The position numbers and the translations under genes are program-made. Below are positions 50,911 to 63,654 of a DNA stretch of 64,000 bases, piece after piece. Source of the stretch: Cydia pomonella (Eukaryota; Arthropoda; Insecta; Lepidoptera; Tortricidae); contig NC_084729.1 of NCBI RefSeq assembly GCF_033807575.1, forward strand, positions 5,828,001 to 5,892,000. The letters run 5' to 3'. Under the pieces are notes generated by a model. The model saw nothing but the letters and a program-made list of their open reading frames with translations, did not search any database and had not been told where the DNA came from. Position 1 is the stretch's first letter. Each line of letters opens with the position of its first letter.

Positions 50911-53301
50911 TTATTTTGAAAAGCGTATAACGTGTCCTTGTAGTAAAGCCTCTGTTTCATCATAGTTTAGATTTTTAAGCCACTGCATAAGGTTTTTTCT
51001 ACAATCAAAAAATGTCATCGGGTATATATTTGTTTCCGTGTTAACTTTATTGTACAGATAAGCGGATTGGTATGAGAACTGTCTTTTTGCAAAAACGGAC
51101 TTGCAGGCAGGTGAGGGCGCTATATTAGTGTTTCTTCTACGATTTTGGGTGACGGGTTTATAGTTAAGTGTCTTGTGTAGCTTCAGTAGTATATGCAAAA
51201 TATAAAGTTTTCTCATGGTTAATAAGTCGCAGATACCATATAGTTCCTTTGTAGAGTATCTGTAGTGTTTAAAATACATTACCTTTAACAAGCACCTCTG
51301 TCCTCTCTCAACTTCTAGAAATTTAGTTTTTGTTGCGCCTCCCCAGACAGTTATACAGTAGGACATTATTGATTGAGCCAATGAAATATAGAGTTGATTT
51401 AATAATTGTTTTGAGGTAATGTATCGTAGAGTTTTAAACACCCATATTAGTTTACGTATTCTACTATTTATTTTCTCGATATGATGGTGCCAGGACAATC
51501 TCTGGTCTATGTGGATTCCGAGGTATTTGACAGAATTTAGTTTTTCAATTATGGGACACTCGCAGAGTGTTGTGTTGGGGTCGCAGTGATGTATTTTGAG
51601 GTAGATATTATCAGCTGGCTGGTTTCTATCGTACTTAGAGAAGCATATAAAATTAGTTTTAGACGTGTTAAGAGTTAGGAGATTTGATGCAAGCCAGTTG
51701 GAGACCTTAACTAGTCCTATTTCCGCATCCCTATATACAGTTTCCCAGCATTTGCCCCTGAACACAACCACGGTATCATCAGCATAGGAGAAAATCCGAC
51801 CATTTCTTACACTGAGGTTTGTTAAATCGTTGATGTATACAAGAAACAGAGTGGGGCCAAGAACACTGCCTTGCGGGACGCCAAACTGCACCCGCGTATC
51901 ATCGCTTATTTGATCTCCAATTTTCACCTTTTGCGAGCGATTTTGTAGATAGTCCTCAAGCAATTCTAGAATTTTATCTCTAAGACCTATCCTTTCTAGC
52001 TTGTTGACAAGAATGGGGTGGGACACCGTGTCGAAAGCCTTTTTGAGGTCCAGAAAAACTGCGAGGCATTTTTCACCTTTATCCACGATGTCCGTAATTA
52101 GAGAAGTAAGTGCTATCGCTGCGTCCTCGGTTGATTTGCCTTGTCTAAAGCCGTATTGGCAGTCTGAAAGTATGTTAAATTTATTAAGGTAACTTATTAT
52201 ACGTTTGTTAATTAGTTTTTCTAATATTTTAGACAAAGCAGATAGCACAGAAATTGGTCTGTAGTTATTAGGTTCCTCTCTCTTCCCACTCTTGTGCACA
52301 GGGGTCACGATAGAGTGTTTGAGCACGTCAGGAAATAAACCTTTATGAAAACACAAGTTCACCAGGTGGGAAATTACTGGGACTACTGCCACTTTAGCCT
52401 GTTTGAGGAATTGCGTAGGAATTTCATCACACCCAGGCGCACTATTAGATTTAAGTGACATGAGGATATTTTCTACTTCTTGAACGTCTGTATCTAGTAG
52501 TACAAATGAAGACGGATGTATGATGTTACCTTGGGTGTGGTTGCCAAGTAACATAGGATGTGCATTTATAATGTCCTCTGCAAGGTTCTTACCAACGTTT
52601 GCAAAGTAAAGGTTTACGTGGTTAACAGAGTCTAGTGGTGTTTCCTTACATTTTAACAAGTCCTGGTTTGGCGTTTTATTATCCTTATAATGCGTTATGG
52701 ATTTAATTGTTCGCCATAGTGCCTTGGGATTTTTTGCCACTTTAGCAAGTTCTTGACTTTCGTACCTTCTCTTGAGCTTTTTGATAAGGTTATTTAAGTA
52801 ATTGCGATATCGTTTAAAAGTGATTTTCAAAACCTGGTTTTCGGGATCCGCTCGAAGTCTAAGCTGCATTTTGTTTCTGTTTTTTATACAGCGAAGTATC
52901 CCAGGTGTAATCCAGGGTTTGATTGTACGACGACTTTTTGGTAATTTTATTACAGTTTTGCTATCATTTAAAGACTCTTTAATTTTTATTATCATTTGTT
53001 TGATTACAATATTTGGGTCGTCACAAGTTAAAAGGGTATTCATGTTTTTCTCTAGAAGCTTATTGACAGCCAGCTCGTAATTAATAGATACAGTTTGTTT
53101 TTCAATCAACTTCTCCTTTTTGAAGCTAGATAATAATAAGATAACTGTATTATGATCAGACACGGATGTATTCAAGACAGCTACAAAGGCATTATATTTA
53201 TTATTGTTTATTTTTAACATTACATGGTCAAGGCAACTACCACCTCTAGTTGGTAATACATTAGAAAGGAACAGCATAGTTCGTCCCTGAATCGCTGTCA
53301 A
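50911..53301 (-). CDS. Non-LTR retrotransposon reverse transcriptase ORF, 796 residues
   Basis: The first ~60 residues are the end of an APE-type endonuclease ([26 protein letters not shown]). The reverse transcriptase (about residues 290-570) follows, with [67 protein letters not shown] and the catalytic YADD. A C-terminal region ([37 protein letters not shown]) completes the protein with no stop. The likely start is lost by truncation, so the copy lacks a working endonuclease, but the RT part is intact. It differs clearly from the LINE at 26096-29017 (YADD, different tail). Confidence 0.95.
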   Translation of the reverse strand: MTAIQGRTMLFLSNVLPTRGGSCLDHVMLKINNNKYNAFVAVLNTSVSDHNTVILLLSSFKKEKLIEKQTVSINYELAVNKLLEKNMNTLLTCDDPNIVIKQMIIKIKESLNDSKTVIKLPKSRRTIKPWITPGILRCIKNRNKMQLRLRADPENQVLKITFKRYRNYLNNLIKKLKRRYESQELAKVAKNPKALWRTIKSITHYKDNKTPNQDLLKCKETPLDSVNHVNLYFANVGKNLAEDIINAHPMLLGNHTQGNIIHPSSFVLLDTDVQEVENILMSLKSNSAPGCDEIPTQFLKQAKVAVVPVISHLVNLCFHKGLFPDVLKHSIVTPVHKSGKREEPNNYRPISVLSALSKILEKLINKRIISYLNKFNILSDCQYGFRQGKSTEDAAIALTSLITDIVDKGEKCLAVFLDLKKAFDTVSHPILVNKLERIGLRDKILELLEDYLQNRSQKVKIGDQISDDTRVQFGVPQGSVLGPTLFLVYINDLTNLSVRNGRIFSYADDTVVVFRGKCWETVYRDAEIGLVKVSNWLASNLLTLNTSKTNFICFSKYDRNQPADNIYLKIHHCDPNTTLCECPIIEKLNSVKYLGIHIDQRLSWHHHIEKINSRIRKLIWVFKTLRYITSKQLLNQLYISLAQSIMSYCITVWGGATKTKFLEVERGQRCLLKVMYFKHYRYSTKELYGICDLLTMRKLYILHILLKLHKTLNYKPVTQNRRRNTNIAPSPACKSVFAKRQFSYQSAYLYNKVNTETNIYPMTFFDCRKNLMQWLKNLNYDETEALLQGHVIRFSK

Positions 53302-53320
53302 ACTTCGGGTTTGTAGGAAG

Positions 53321-54304
53321 TGTCATTTCTGTACGGTAGTACTGTTATTTATTCAGTGCCCCTCCCAACGTACCTGTGTTATTGTGCATGGTATTGGGAC
53401 TCCAAAACTGCTGAGGCACAGCGTCAATTTTATGTTTTAGAATAAAAGTACGTATAATTTCAATCGATTCATCAATGTTTTTCAGTGTTCCTAAGTCACG
53501 CGTGTTCTTTTAGAAAATTTAGCTTAGAGTTACGGCTAGCAACAAGCCTCCGACGGTCCAAGGTCACCCTAATCTTGCCCAAGGCGCATTACAATTTGGT
53601 GGCCAATCATCTCCTTACACGGTCTGAAATCACCAAGGTCGCAGTGGTCGGAATTCTCTGTACTGACTGTGGAGTGGCGTGATCTATGAGTGAAAGCCTG
53701 TCTTCTGTTTAGCTTCAAAACAACACAACATTAGCAAAATCTTACCAAGAAACTAGTTAAAGAAAGTATATTAATTTCAAACCGAATTTTTCCGGCCACC
53801 TTCGCGTTTTTTTCCAAAATTCTTTATTCAAATTAACACAAAAGCGCGATCACGCACATAGGCATCTGGCACGAAACGTCCGATTAAAAAAAATAAGAAA
53901 ATCCTTTATGGTTCGGATTAAAAAGAAACAAGCAAACCTTCTCTACATTTAAGTAACGATCTTGTCGCGCGAGAATAAGGTTAGTTTTTGTTTAGCACTG
54001 GTGTTTCTTTTTATTTTTTAAATTTAAGTGGACGTAAGGATTGCCGTGTTATGCCAAAGGTCAGTGTAGGCATGTGCCCTTAGTTGGATTTATTGGAGAA
54101 ATGCCTCGTAGTGACCGATTGCTCTCAAGTAGATACTTTTGCACGCGTTACCTACTTTGTAATTTGAATAATACAAGAAAGAAGGAACGACAATTAACTG
54201 TTTTAAAATGTAAATTTAAGCAGGTAGTAGGAAACCTCATAAATTAGAAAGGATATTTATACAATAGCGACTGACAGCTTTATGACTCTAATACTAAAAC
54301 TTGA
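53321..54304. other. No gene assigned
   Basis: A minus-strand frame at about 53345-53508 reads RDLGTLKNIDESIEIIRTF, KHKIDAVPQQFWSP and MHNNTGTLGG, open for about 53 codons, of unknown origin. The rest is AT-rich with nothing recognised. Confidence 0.4.
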
Positions 54305-54805
54305 CTATTTTTACAAGTTACAAACTTGCCCTGTTAGTATCTATGTTAGTTAGTGTAAGTCCAATCTTGGATGCCAAATTTGACCCATTTCTCGATTTCA
54401 TATTGAGCTGAAATTTTGCATACTTACATATGTAAATTTTATGACAATGCAATATGTGACGTTATCTATGAAAAGGGATCTTATTGTCGATGGCGCTTCC
54501 GCCGTAATAAACGATGCTCCGATACAAATACAACGCTGCGCAGCCCAGTGCGGCGTAAGCGCCATCGAGAATAAGGTCCCTTTTCCTAGATAATGCCACA
54601 TATTATGATGACATACATGGTGCTGCTATAATGATGGACAGAAGGCCATGGGAACTCCGTGATAAAACAACGCAAACTAATTGTGTTTGGGGTTGTAACA
54701 ATTGTCTCGATTAGCATTAGTTGCTTGCGGAAAAAAGTACTTACAGTCAGCGATAAAAGCTTGGTACATACAAAAATCTTTTTTTTGCCAAAAACTTTTT
54801 ATTTA
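54305..54805 (+). repeat. Family D repeat, copy 2, split by a nested MITE
   Basis: CCTGTTAGTATCTATG, TTTGACCCATTTCTCG, TGACAATGCAATAT, then after the MITE TATGATGACATACATGG, GTGTTTGGGGTTGTAACAAT and CAGTCAGCGATAAAAGC. Confidence 0.8.
54456..54599. mobile_element. 144-bp MITE with ATAT target duplication, nested in family D
   Basis: Left GTGACGTTATCTATGAAAAG and inverse of the right end GTGGCATTATCTAGGAAAAG pair over about 48 bp. ATAT flanks both sides (54452-54455, 54600-54603). Uninterrupted family D copies read GCAATATTATGG here, which confirms the exact borders. Confidence 0.93.
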
Positions 54806-55857
54806 TTTAATAGAAAAAGTACAGTAAGGATAAATATATTTTTATTTGTATTCTGTTTCTGCGTTTATTAAGTAATAAAGTAAAAAAAACTTAGCTAAGT
54901 ACGAATATCAAACTGATTAAAGCTTTAGATAGAGCCAAGTGGACTGCTGAGACGAGAAGAGAGAGCTGTTGGACATAGATACCGAACATTTCTGCATATT
55001 TTGCCTGCGCGATCTGCTGATATATAGTAAATTCCGTGTTACATAGTAAAATCAAGATAAATTAAAGATGTATTTAAAAACTTTTTACAGTATTCGCATG
55101 TAAATATATACCCAATTAATTTCTTATTTCTCGTTTAAAATATTATCAGACTGTACCGTAGCCCCGAACCTAACGAGTATAACAACCTCTAGGGCCTTCC
55201 AGCCATATTATACGCCTGTATTAACTACCTATAACCGAAAAGCGATGGCATCGGCACGCAACGCAAAGGGCAGCATATGTAATATATAAAAGCAATTAGC
55301 CGTCGGCCTTGGCCAAAGGTCGAGATCGTACTTTGTATTGGTGAAACTGAGAATGGCTTGATTAGGAAGGCAAGTAATTTGTATGTGCTTTAATCAGGTA
55401 AAATATAAGAAATCAGCTGTTTTGATAATATATACGTCCAGTGTTAGTGATGGTAGTTACTATAATTGTACCAGATTTTAGGATCTCCCGTGAAACGGTC
55501 TCTGAGAAATACGCATTTGCAATGCAATGCTAGACCGAAGTGATCCTTGGAACAAAGTTTTGTACGGATCACTCAACATAGGTCCGGATATACGTCCTAG
55601 CTCGGAACGGGTCTGTCTGTCCGTTGTTAGCGTACCGTAGCATTATACGCCTCCAACTGACGGCCGGTACCCGACGTGCATCGGAGCAAGCTCGACGAGT
55701 CTCTCCGTCCCTCCCTCCCTTTCTTGACCAAAGTTTCTGCGTCTGCACTATATGGATACGGATACCGAAAACAAAATTCGGTAGCGTAAAAACAAATTCC
55801 AGTATCTGCGCTGGTGCCTCGTTTTAATTGAGAACACGCTTGTGCGAAGAGAGCACT

Positions 55858-56093
55858 GGGGTCCGATTTTTGAATTTCTACCCCTCGATTTATGTATGTA
55901 TATTTTGTTTAATATCTCCACTACTAGGCATTTAAATTCTCCTAATGGAATTGAAACGGAGTGGTCAATACCACTCTATTCCCAAATATTCTTCGCTCGT
56001 ATTTCAAAAATAACATTTCGCCGTTTTCCACAGATTTTCGAGTGACGAAATCGAGCGCTCGAAATTAAAAAATCGGTCCCCTGCTCTTCCACG
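55858..56093. mobile_element. Palindromic MITE (GATTTTTGAATTTC family), copy E3
   Basis: GGGTCCGATTTTTGAATTTC at the left and TTAAAAAATCGGTCCCC at the right, with the GTGGTCAATACCACT centre. Confidence 0.85.
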
Positions 56094-56188
56094 CGGTTAG
56101 TTTACAGGATCTTAGGTATAGAAAGTAGTCCTTGTTATTTACTTATCTTTGATAGGTAGTGTTAAACTGCATAGAAGGGCGAAGTTAA

Positions 56189-56242
56189 GGCCAACACACA
56201 TACCCACGATACGACGTCGTATCGTGGGTATGTGTGTTGGCC
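56189..56242. repeat. Perfect 54-bp palindrome
   Basis: Two 27-bp arms with no spacer, centred on ATACGAC|GTCGTAT and ending GGCCAACACA/TGTGTTGGCC. It can form a cruciform. Outer bases continue the symmetry with one extra C on the right. Confidence 0.95.
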
Positions 56243-57435
56243 CTTACAGATTGCGTAGTAACCCAATGTAGAGAGACAAATAACAGAAAAAAAAACATTA
56301 TTTACTATACTGACTTAGATCAAACAAAAATATAGGGACATCCTTAAATAAATTGACTAAGTCCCACGGTAAGCCAAGAAGGCTATTACTTAATTTAATT
56401 CTACAATGCGAATGAGACCTATTTGGCTATGTTTATAGTACATTACTATAGAGGTCGGGAAACGAAGAGTTGCAGGCCAAGTAGACATAGACGGCCTAGC
56501 GTAGCGAGATTGGATAGGGATACGCGGCCGCCAGCAACCCCGTTTCATGCCGAGATTTGTACAGTGCTTTTCTCAATCTCGCAATGAAAAAAAATTGTAG
56601 TTAATTTGTTTTATTCGGAGGTTTACACAGCTTATAATAAATTACGAATCTACTACTATTTGATGGTTGAATGCCAAGGCGTTGTGTCAACATTTGTCGT
56701 CTAAAAAAGAAGGTTGCTTTACAGGCCTAAGTGTGTAAGGCTGTATGAAATTACTTTACATATTAATCTTCACTCATCGCACCGGATGTGTAGTATTTCG
56801 GGACCTAATTTGAAGTAAGTATGTCAACATTGCAAGTTGAAGAAGATGTATTTCACTGGGTGAAATACTCTTCCGCGTAACGATTTTTGTGTATTATTAG
56901 ATTCAATACCTATGAATTTAAAAAAAGGGCGAACGCAAAGCAGAATGGCCAAGTTTTTTTTTTATTTATTGATGGAAAGGAATTTTTAAAGTACTTTCAT
57001 TACTGTGTCAACGTACTCTGAAGTAGGTATAGTACCGAACGCATTCATTTCTAAAATTAAACCTAAGTAATTACACTATGGAAAGGTTAGAAAAGGCGGG
57101 AAAACTGACTCCCGCCTTGTTTACCGAGACAACACTGTTCGAGCTCTCGGTAAACACGTTTGTCTACACAACTGCAACCTTGCTGGTTTTACTTTAATAC
57201 TTGCGTGTTAACTATAAACTGACAAACAAACCAAATTCATCTGTATAAGTAGAAAAAAAGCTGTACACATCTCTCTTTTTGGGGTTATAATACTAGCATC
57301 AGAAAAAGACAGTATATTTCTCTTTGCCTAAGCTCCACTAAAAAGCGGCTCTTTCGAAACTATATATGTATTACATTTATATCAAATAATAAAGGACCAA
57401 CAAAAAGCAGCATGGCCTTAGTGAGTGGTTCGAAA
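56243..57435. other. Intergenic, a SINE-end fragment only
   Basis: 56339-56385 (GACTAAGTCCCACGGTAAGCC) matches the 3' part of the SINE at 3750-3990. No other feature is supported. Confidence 0.5.
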
Positions 57436-57439
57436 ATGT

Positions 57440-57665
57440 GATGTCTACCCCATATCGTAAGTGATTTAATATCATAATATTGCAGTGTCATCAGTTTTAC
57501 ATATGTATACAAAATTTCAACTCAATCGGATATCGGGAAGTGGGTCAAATTTAGCTTCCAAGATTTGACCCACACTAACTACCATACACAAATAATAAGT
57601 TTTCAGCAAAAAAATCATTTTTGGTACAAGCTTTTATCGCAGACTGTACTTTTCTTTCCACAGGC
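57440..57665 (-). repeat. Family D repeat, copy 3
   Basis: On the plus strand: ATTGCAGTGTCATC, ATCGGGAAGTGGGTCAAATT, AAGCTTTTATCGCAGACTGT, ACTTTTCTTTCCACAGGCAA. It is the reverse of the copy at 21598. Confidence 0.75.
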
Positions 57666-58079
57666 AACCATAGACGTATTTATTACTTCGTAAAGACTGG
57701 CCTTACGAGCACTACGAATGGGGCAAATACATGGGTGTCAAAATCGCATTTATTTGCACCGCTGCGCTCAGTCGTGTCGCGATCGCGAATTGCGCAGTGG
57801 AAATCTGGAAATGCGTCACGTACCTAATGCCATTCCCAATTTTTTATAATACCTAATTGAGTCGTGAAATTGTAGAAAAACTATTACAGAAAAATCAAAT
57901 ACACTTATGAGATTTCATAACATCGGCAAATCATCTCAAATTACATTAATTTCTTGCTTAAAAAAAATTAAGCGATCATTTTGTTTCATTGTGACGATTG
58001 GTCTGACCTCGCGCGGCGCGATTTGCGATTATAGACATATATTAAAGTTTTGTATGAGTTCGAAATTTCCTGCTACCTA

Positions 58080-58220
58080 AAGGTTGTCTGGAAGAGATCG
58101 CTTTTTAGCGATAAGACCGCCTGTTGTTACCTGGTTCTATTTTCCTTTAAAATTTATTTGTAGTTTTACATGTATGTAAAATGTATAATTGTTGGTGCAA
58201 TAAAGAATATTTACTTACTT
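58080..58220 (+). mobile_element. CR1-like LINE 3'-end fragment
   Basis: AAGGTTGTCTGGAAGAGATC, GCTTTTTAGCGATAAGACC and GGTGCAATAAAGAATATT are a very common lepidopteran LINE tail. No ORF. Confidence 0.85.
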
Positions 58221-58589
58221 ACTAGGAGGACTATTCTTAAGTGAGTCAATAAACTGGACTAACCTACCTAACCAATAAAAATGATATTTATTTTAATAAA
58301 TATAGTAATAGCAGAGGTCTCACTCGAACTATCTCGCTTGGCACGTTTTTTGGAGGCGAGAGTGCAGTCTACTTCCGCGTATGTCGCTGGCCAAAGAGAC
58401 TTGATTGTATCTTTGCTCTGACCATCTGCCACGTAGTTTACGCAGTATACAACAGATGGTGCTGTATTTTGCTTAACGAGACTTTTTGGTCGGAATTGTA
58501 TGCATGGGCTTATCTTTACTTTTTTAGAACTATGCAGGCAACTGATACTCATCTAAAAACCACAATTTGGTGGCGTTGTTTTACAGAGT

Positions 58590-58740
58590 TCCTATGGCAA
58601 CCTCCTGTTTCAGGTCAGCTCGATGGTACCATAATATTGCATTGTCACCCAACTTACATATGTATGCAAATTTTCATCGGAAACCGGGAAGTGGTTCAAA
58701 TTTATCTTGCAAGATTTGACCCATATAAACATATATAGTT
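58590..58740 (-). repeat. Family D repeat, copy 4 (partial)
   Basis: GATGGTACCATAATATTGCA, CACCCAACTTACATATGTAT and GGAAACCGGGAAGTGGTTCA in reverse orientation to copy 1. Confidence 0.75.
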
Positions 58741-59104
58741 ACATACATATGAAAGGTTCTGATATACTCCATAAAGCATTTTGTATAAAAATTACCTGCG
58801 CACCAACCTTAAAAACAATTTAAAATCATGTAAAATTGGTCTAATCACCAAAAGTCCAGTCTATGTTTTATTCCGCCTTCGGACTGCCCGAAGGTACTAT
58901 TTTCACGACGTTTCGAGTATTATATTAGGGGGGTTGCCTCCCTCCCCATGCTTTAATTGCAAACTACAGGGTGTTGCAGTCACGGATTTATTATTTTCTT
59001 GTAAAATAAGTAGTTGCCGGGATTTTAGCGATGTGACAGACGGACAGAATGGCACCATATGGGTTCCTTTTTACAAGCTTTTATGTACCTATGTAGGAAT
59101 GTAT

Positions 59105-59400
59105 GTACGAGTCAAATCTTGCAAGTCAAATTTGACCCACTTCCAGGTTTCCGATGGAGGTGAAAATTTTCATATATATGTAATTCGGGTGGCGATGCAA
59201 TATTATGGTACCATCAAGCTGATCTGATGATGGAGACAGGAGGTGGCCATAGGAACTCTGTGATCAAACAACGCAACCTAGTTGTGTTTGGGGTTTTTAG
59301 AATTGCCTCGATGAGTATTCGTTGTCTTAGAAAAGAAAAGTACAGTCAGAGATTACAGCTTGTACAAAAAATGAAACTTTTGCCAAAAATTTTTGGTACG
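59105..59400 (+). repeat. Family D repeat, copy 5
   Basis: AAATTTGACCCACTTCC, TGCAATATTATGGTACCATC, GATGATGGAGACAGGAGGT and GTGTTTGGGGTTTTTAGAAT, nearly identical to copy 1. Confidence 0.85.
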
Positions 59401-59534
59401 GATGTATTCCCATTTATCATGAGACGAGAACAAATGATATTGATTTATATGAAAATGTCCATTCCCATCTGTGCCCGGCGGGGACAAATGAGAATAGATT
59501 ACAATTAATTATTTCCATAACAATTTCTTTAGTT

Positions 59535-59662
59535 TTAAATGCACCGCCTACAATATTTTTTGCTTTGCTGGTCTGCTGGTGGAAATGCCGCATGGCTTTA
59601 AAGTTCACCTTTTGTATATTAAGTTTTTCTTTTGTGCAATGAATTTTAAATAAAAAAATACA
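59535..59662 (+). mobile_element. CR1-like LINE 3'-end fragment
   Basis: AATGCACCGCCTACAAT, GGTCTGCTGGTGGAAATGCC, CTTTTGTGCAATGAATTTT and A-rich tail. It is diverged from the copy at 44940-45072. Confidence 0.7.
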
Positions 59663-60004
59663 CCAATATACATCGTTACTCTTAATGTCAGTGTCAGTCA
59701 CCTTAAAATCCCCTATTTATTACCCGAAGAGACAGAAGTGGAACCGGAGCTTCTAGTTATAATTATAATCAAGGATGTGGATTACTGACATACGTATACA
59801 TATTATTTTGTACCTTCTTCCATTGACATAAGAAACACCATGACAGGTTTAGCAAGGGTTCAGAAATGTGTCCAAAAATCACATTTTCCTTATGCTGTGA
59901 TAACGTTGTATAGGCTGCTCTTGCATTTAAATTATTGCATTTATTTCATCATTATCATATTTTATTTTTTCCGAGCAGTTATACCGACCCGACCGATTTT
60001 TGAC

Positions 60005-60241
60005 GACCGGTTTGGCCTACTGGGTAGTGACCCTGCCTACGAAGCTGATGGTCCCGGGTTCAAATCCTGGTAATTCGTGTGATGAGCATGGATATTTGTT
60101 CCTGAGTCATGGGTGTTTTCTATGTATTTAAATATTTATAAATATGTATATATTATATATATATCGTTGTCTAAGTACCTAGTCATTTTGTGTAATAATG
60201 TCCTATAATATTTATATTTATTTATATATTTCTAATTCAAG
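60005..60241 (+). mobile_element. tRNA-derived SINE, plus-strand copy
   Basis: The pol III A box TGGCCTACTGGG (60013-60024) and B box GGTTCAAATCC (60057-60067) are intact. The body has GATGAGCATGGATATTTG, CCTGAGTCATGGGTGTTTTC, and an AT-rich tail with ATATATCGTTGTCTAAG. The second copy is at 3750-3990. Confidence 0.88.
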
Positions 60242-63200
60242 GGGCTATTGGCTATGGCGTCCGCGTGATGGTTTGGTGCGAGATGGCACGAATTAGGCGA
60301 ATAAAAGGCCCTAACCGAACGTAATAAGTTAATTTTATCTTAAGCTGAAAGTACCCAATGACAGAGGCCTTCCGCGTAAACCAATATCAAAATTGATTTA
60401 TTTGCCTCTCCATTGTTTCGCAGAAGGCCCTCAGATATAATTTAAAAAATATAACAAAAAGAACTGACTTCCTCCTAGATCCTCTCGTCATATCCTGACA
60501 GAAATAATTCTCGAAGGCAAGAACTTCAATAACCCTAAAAAAGGGATGGGTATAGTTTTTATTATTAATCTAATTGGTTTACCAGACTATAGTTATTTGT
60601 ATTAAATTAAAACGATTTTCACTCATATAGCCCTCCATCACTATCCGGCCTTCGCCTCTGGAGGGCTTTGTCACTTCCTTTACCATATGTATCTATTTCA
60701 GTTTAAACAAACCAAAATATTTGATAAAAATATATAATTAGATTTGTCAAATTAATATAAATATAGTTCGCCATTTTCTTTCCACCATTCTCCTGACCCT
60801 GACTTTTCAAACAACGCGCACCCTGTACAAGCCCAAGAAACACCAACCTTGGCTCGGCTACCACCAGTGCCGCGTCGACCGCACCAGCATACAACCGTAA
60901 ATACGAGTACCTTCCTTACCACGGGTGTCGATAAATTAAAACTAAAGCAGAGATTGTTTATGGTTAAAAGCGGATTTTAAAAAGTTGAACGCTCAGCACG
61001 CTTTTTTTTATTTTTTTTTAAGTGTCTTGTACTTTTTTGTGAGTATGCATGTGTTTTTTGTGATATGTAATTTTTTTGATGAATAAATTTAACGTGTTTA
61101 ATGCTTTTATGTATAGAATCGTAAATAACTTAAAGCATAAAACGTTTTATAATAAAAATAAAAGCTAAATATCTAACAAAGAAATAAATATGTTCTTTGT
61201 TTTTAACAGAGTTATACAATTGTATTTACCAATTAAGTTCCGATAAAGGTCCAAATTTCCTCAAATACCTACTCTAAAAAAAGTACAAGACAGGAAAAAA
61301 ATGTTGTGTTAGATTAAGAAAATTAAAAAAAAAGATTTCCAGCTCTATTCTAGATACCGATTTAAGTTTAATTATAACTTCAAAATTTTGTGTTTTTCTG
61401 ATTAAAATTACGTCAATTTTGTAAATATGTAACCGGGTGAAATAATTACGAGTAATAGTTTTTTTTTGCCGAATAACTGAACTGAAAATCTTTTCAACAA
61501 AATTTTACAGGACCTACTTCTGTGAGGCTTAAACACTTTTACTGCCAAGCTCGCGTTTCCAATGCAAAGTTAAGCCGCAGTTCTTGGCAGCGAATGTGTT
61601 AAGTAAGCAGGGGGGCTAATCAAGTGACAAACGTTGATGGAAAACGCCAATCAAAACTTAAGTAATGTATGGATGTAGACATGTGATTTTCCATACCCGT
61701 CAACCCTATACATTTTTTTTCTTTTCTATTAAGTGTTTGTTACGATTGTCCACTTGGATAGGCCCCAAAGTAGTTGCGCAAACAAACGTACAAAGTAATT
61801 TATTTTGAGCATTGTTTAAAACGAAAGTAGAGGACCCGCGTGAAATCGATTACTACGTTTACTACGTTTGTATGTAATATCACCTTTACATACAAACGTA
61901 GTCATTTTCCTCTCCGAATATTAACATTATTGAAAATATTTGACACAATTGGCTACTTGACTGTTTTTTGTAAATAATGTCAAACGATCTTGATTTTCGT
62001 GAGGATCAAATGTCTATATAGGACTCATGGCATTTAAGCAACACAAAGATCAGAAATGAGAGTTAAAGTCTGACGCCCGCACTCGACGAGTGAAACGCCT
62101 CTAACAAAATGATAAGGTGATGTGACGTCACATTATATAAGTCTGTCCTAAATGTATGAAAGATCAAGGAAATTGCCATTTTGACCCTGAAATATTGCGT
62201 TTATGTGTATAGTTGTCATACAATTTACTTTTCAATAAAATCGAATGGTACCATTTTCTATTCTATTTTTGAAAGACAAAATAAAAAAAATTAGAGACTT
62301 CGGAGCCTTGTATTTTGTTATAATCTCAATATAATTTTTTAAATTCCACTTTTTTATAATGGATGGCTCATTTTCTATCCATTTAACTAAATTTTGTTAT
62401 AATATTCAACATGTGTTATGTACCCAATTTGTTATACATTAACCACAGCCACGTCCCTACAGATTTTTTACGAATTTCTATTTTTATATAAATTTAGGAG
62501 CGTTTAAAATTTTGTATGTAATCTGTTTTTTGCTCCTATTTTTAACAATAATCAAAAAATCAAAAAAAGTCTAACGTAGGGGCATAGCTATGGTTAATAT
62601 ACATCGAATTATGTAAATATAATTTCCATAATGTTAATATCCAGAGAGGAAAATGGGGACTACGTTTGTATGGAGAAACGGCCGCCTCCTTTCCTCTTAA
62701 AGAGTATAACTATATTGAATCTGTACGGTTGTTTGAAAATTTTATCTACGCTCTGGGATAAGCAGCCTTAGGATAATAGCAATAGATAAGGTGGATAATA
62801 AACCTTTTCCTAAGAATTCCTTTCTCAGAGAGAAACACAAACATTTTCTAGAAGTATTTTTAGTTTTTATAGCACCAGCTAGCTTATATGTGTACGCTTT
62901 GTTTATCTAATTGTTAGTAATAAGTTGGTTGATATGAATAATTGATTAAAATAAGCAATAATAAGAATAAGTACGATTGCAATATAAAATACCGTCAACC
63001 GGGGTAAATAGGGACAACTAGGATGAATAGGGACAAAACAGAATGAGAATTACGTGATAATTTCTTAATATCTATCCACATAAATTGTATCATACAAAAT
63101 CTACTACTATTTTCAATAGAACCATTTTAAGTTACGCCCCTATGCACTCCAGCTAACGGTATACATAATCTCAATATCCGACGCTAAGAATCGATTAATA

Positions 63201-63654
63201 TAAAAAAAAAAGGCAACAGCTGTCAAAAAAAAAGTTTAAATCCAGAAAAGTTTTCACCACACCAGCTCATAAAGGCTCTTTATTCTTCAAAAACTTACGA
63301 GAAAGTTGCAGTTTATCCACAAGTAGCCAAAGTAATTTCAATACATTTTTGAGTTGGCTCCTTCATTTCGGATGGTAGGATTGAATTTTAAGTGATGGTT
63401 TTGAATGATAAATATTTAATAGCGTTCATTTGGATGATTTGTAATGTTTTACGATTAGTAAGCATTTTTGTAGCGTTTTCGTGGTGAAACATTTTATGTT
63501 TCTCTGGATAGCAAAGTTTGTTTAACCCTCGTGCCCGTGCTCAAGATTTCATTTTGTAATATTTCGCTTACTCGGGTCTCAAATACTCGAAGTGTGTTAG
63601 AGAAAAAAAAATTTGAACAGTTAATTTCTTGTTTTTAGAAAAAAAATCATCAGG
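60242..63654. other. Intergenic, no gene seen
   Basis: 60365-60432 may be a MITE (AGGCCTTCCGCG../..CGCAGAAGGCC). 61862-61901 is a hairpin. 62432-62607 has inverted ends ATTAACCACAGCCACGTCCC and its counterpart GGGGCATAGCTATGGTTAAT. 62998-63045 repeats (A/G)TAGGGACAA, part of a common lepidopteran repeat. Long A/T runs prevail. Confidence 0.55.

Larger units (their letters stand above)
50505..53320 (-). mobile_element. Second non-LTR retrotransposon, 5'-truncated within the endonuclease
   Basis: On the minus strand it comprises the end of an APE endonuclease, a full RT ORF (50911-53301), a 3' UTR of about 370 bp that contains a TG/GC microsatellite, the signal AATAAA (50542-50547) and a (TTTTCA)n tail ending near 50505. 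Upstream of 53320 the frame is closed and no endonuclease start is present, as expected for incomplete reverse transcription. Confidence 0.88.

Noticed and set aside
50711..50965. Open frames on both strands with Cys-Val or Thr-His repeats
   Set aside because: Translation of the TG/CG microsatellite.
53345..53508. Minus-strand frame with KNIDESIEIIRTF and VPQQFWSP
   Set aside because: It looks protein-like but is short, has no splice partners that I could find, and sits just upstream of the truncated LINE; not enough to call a gene.
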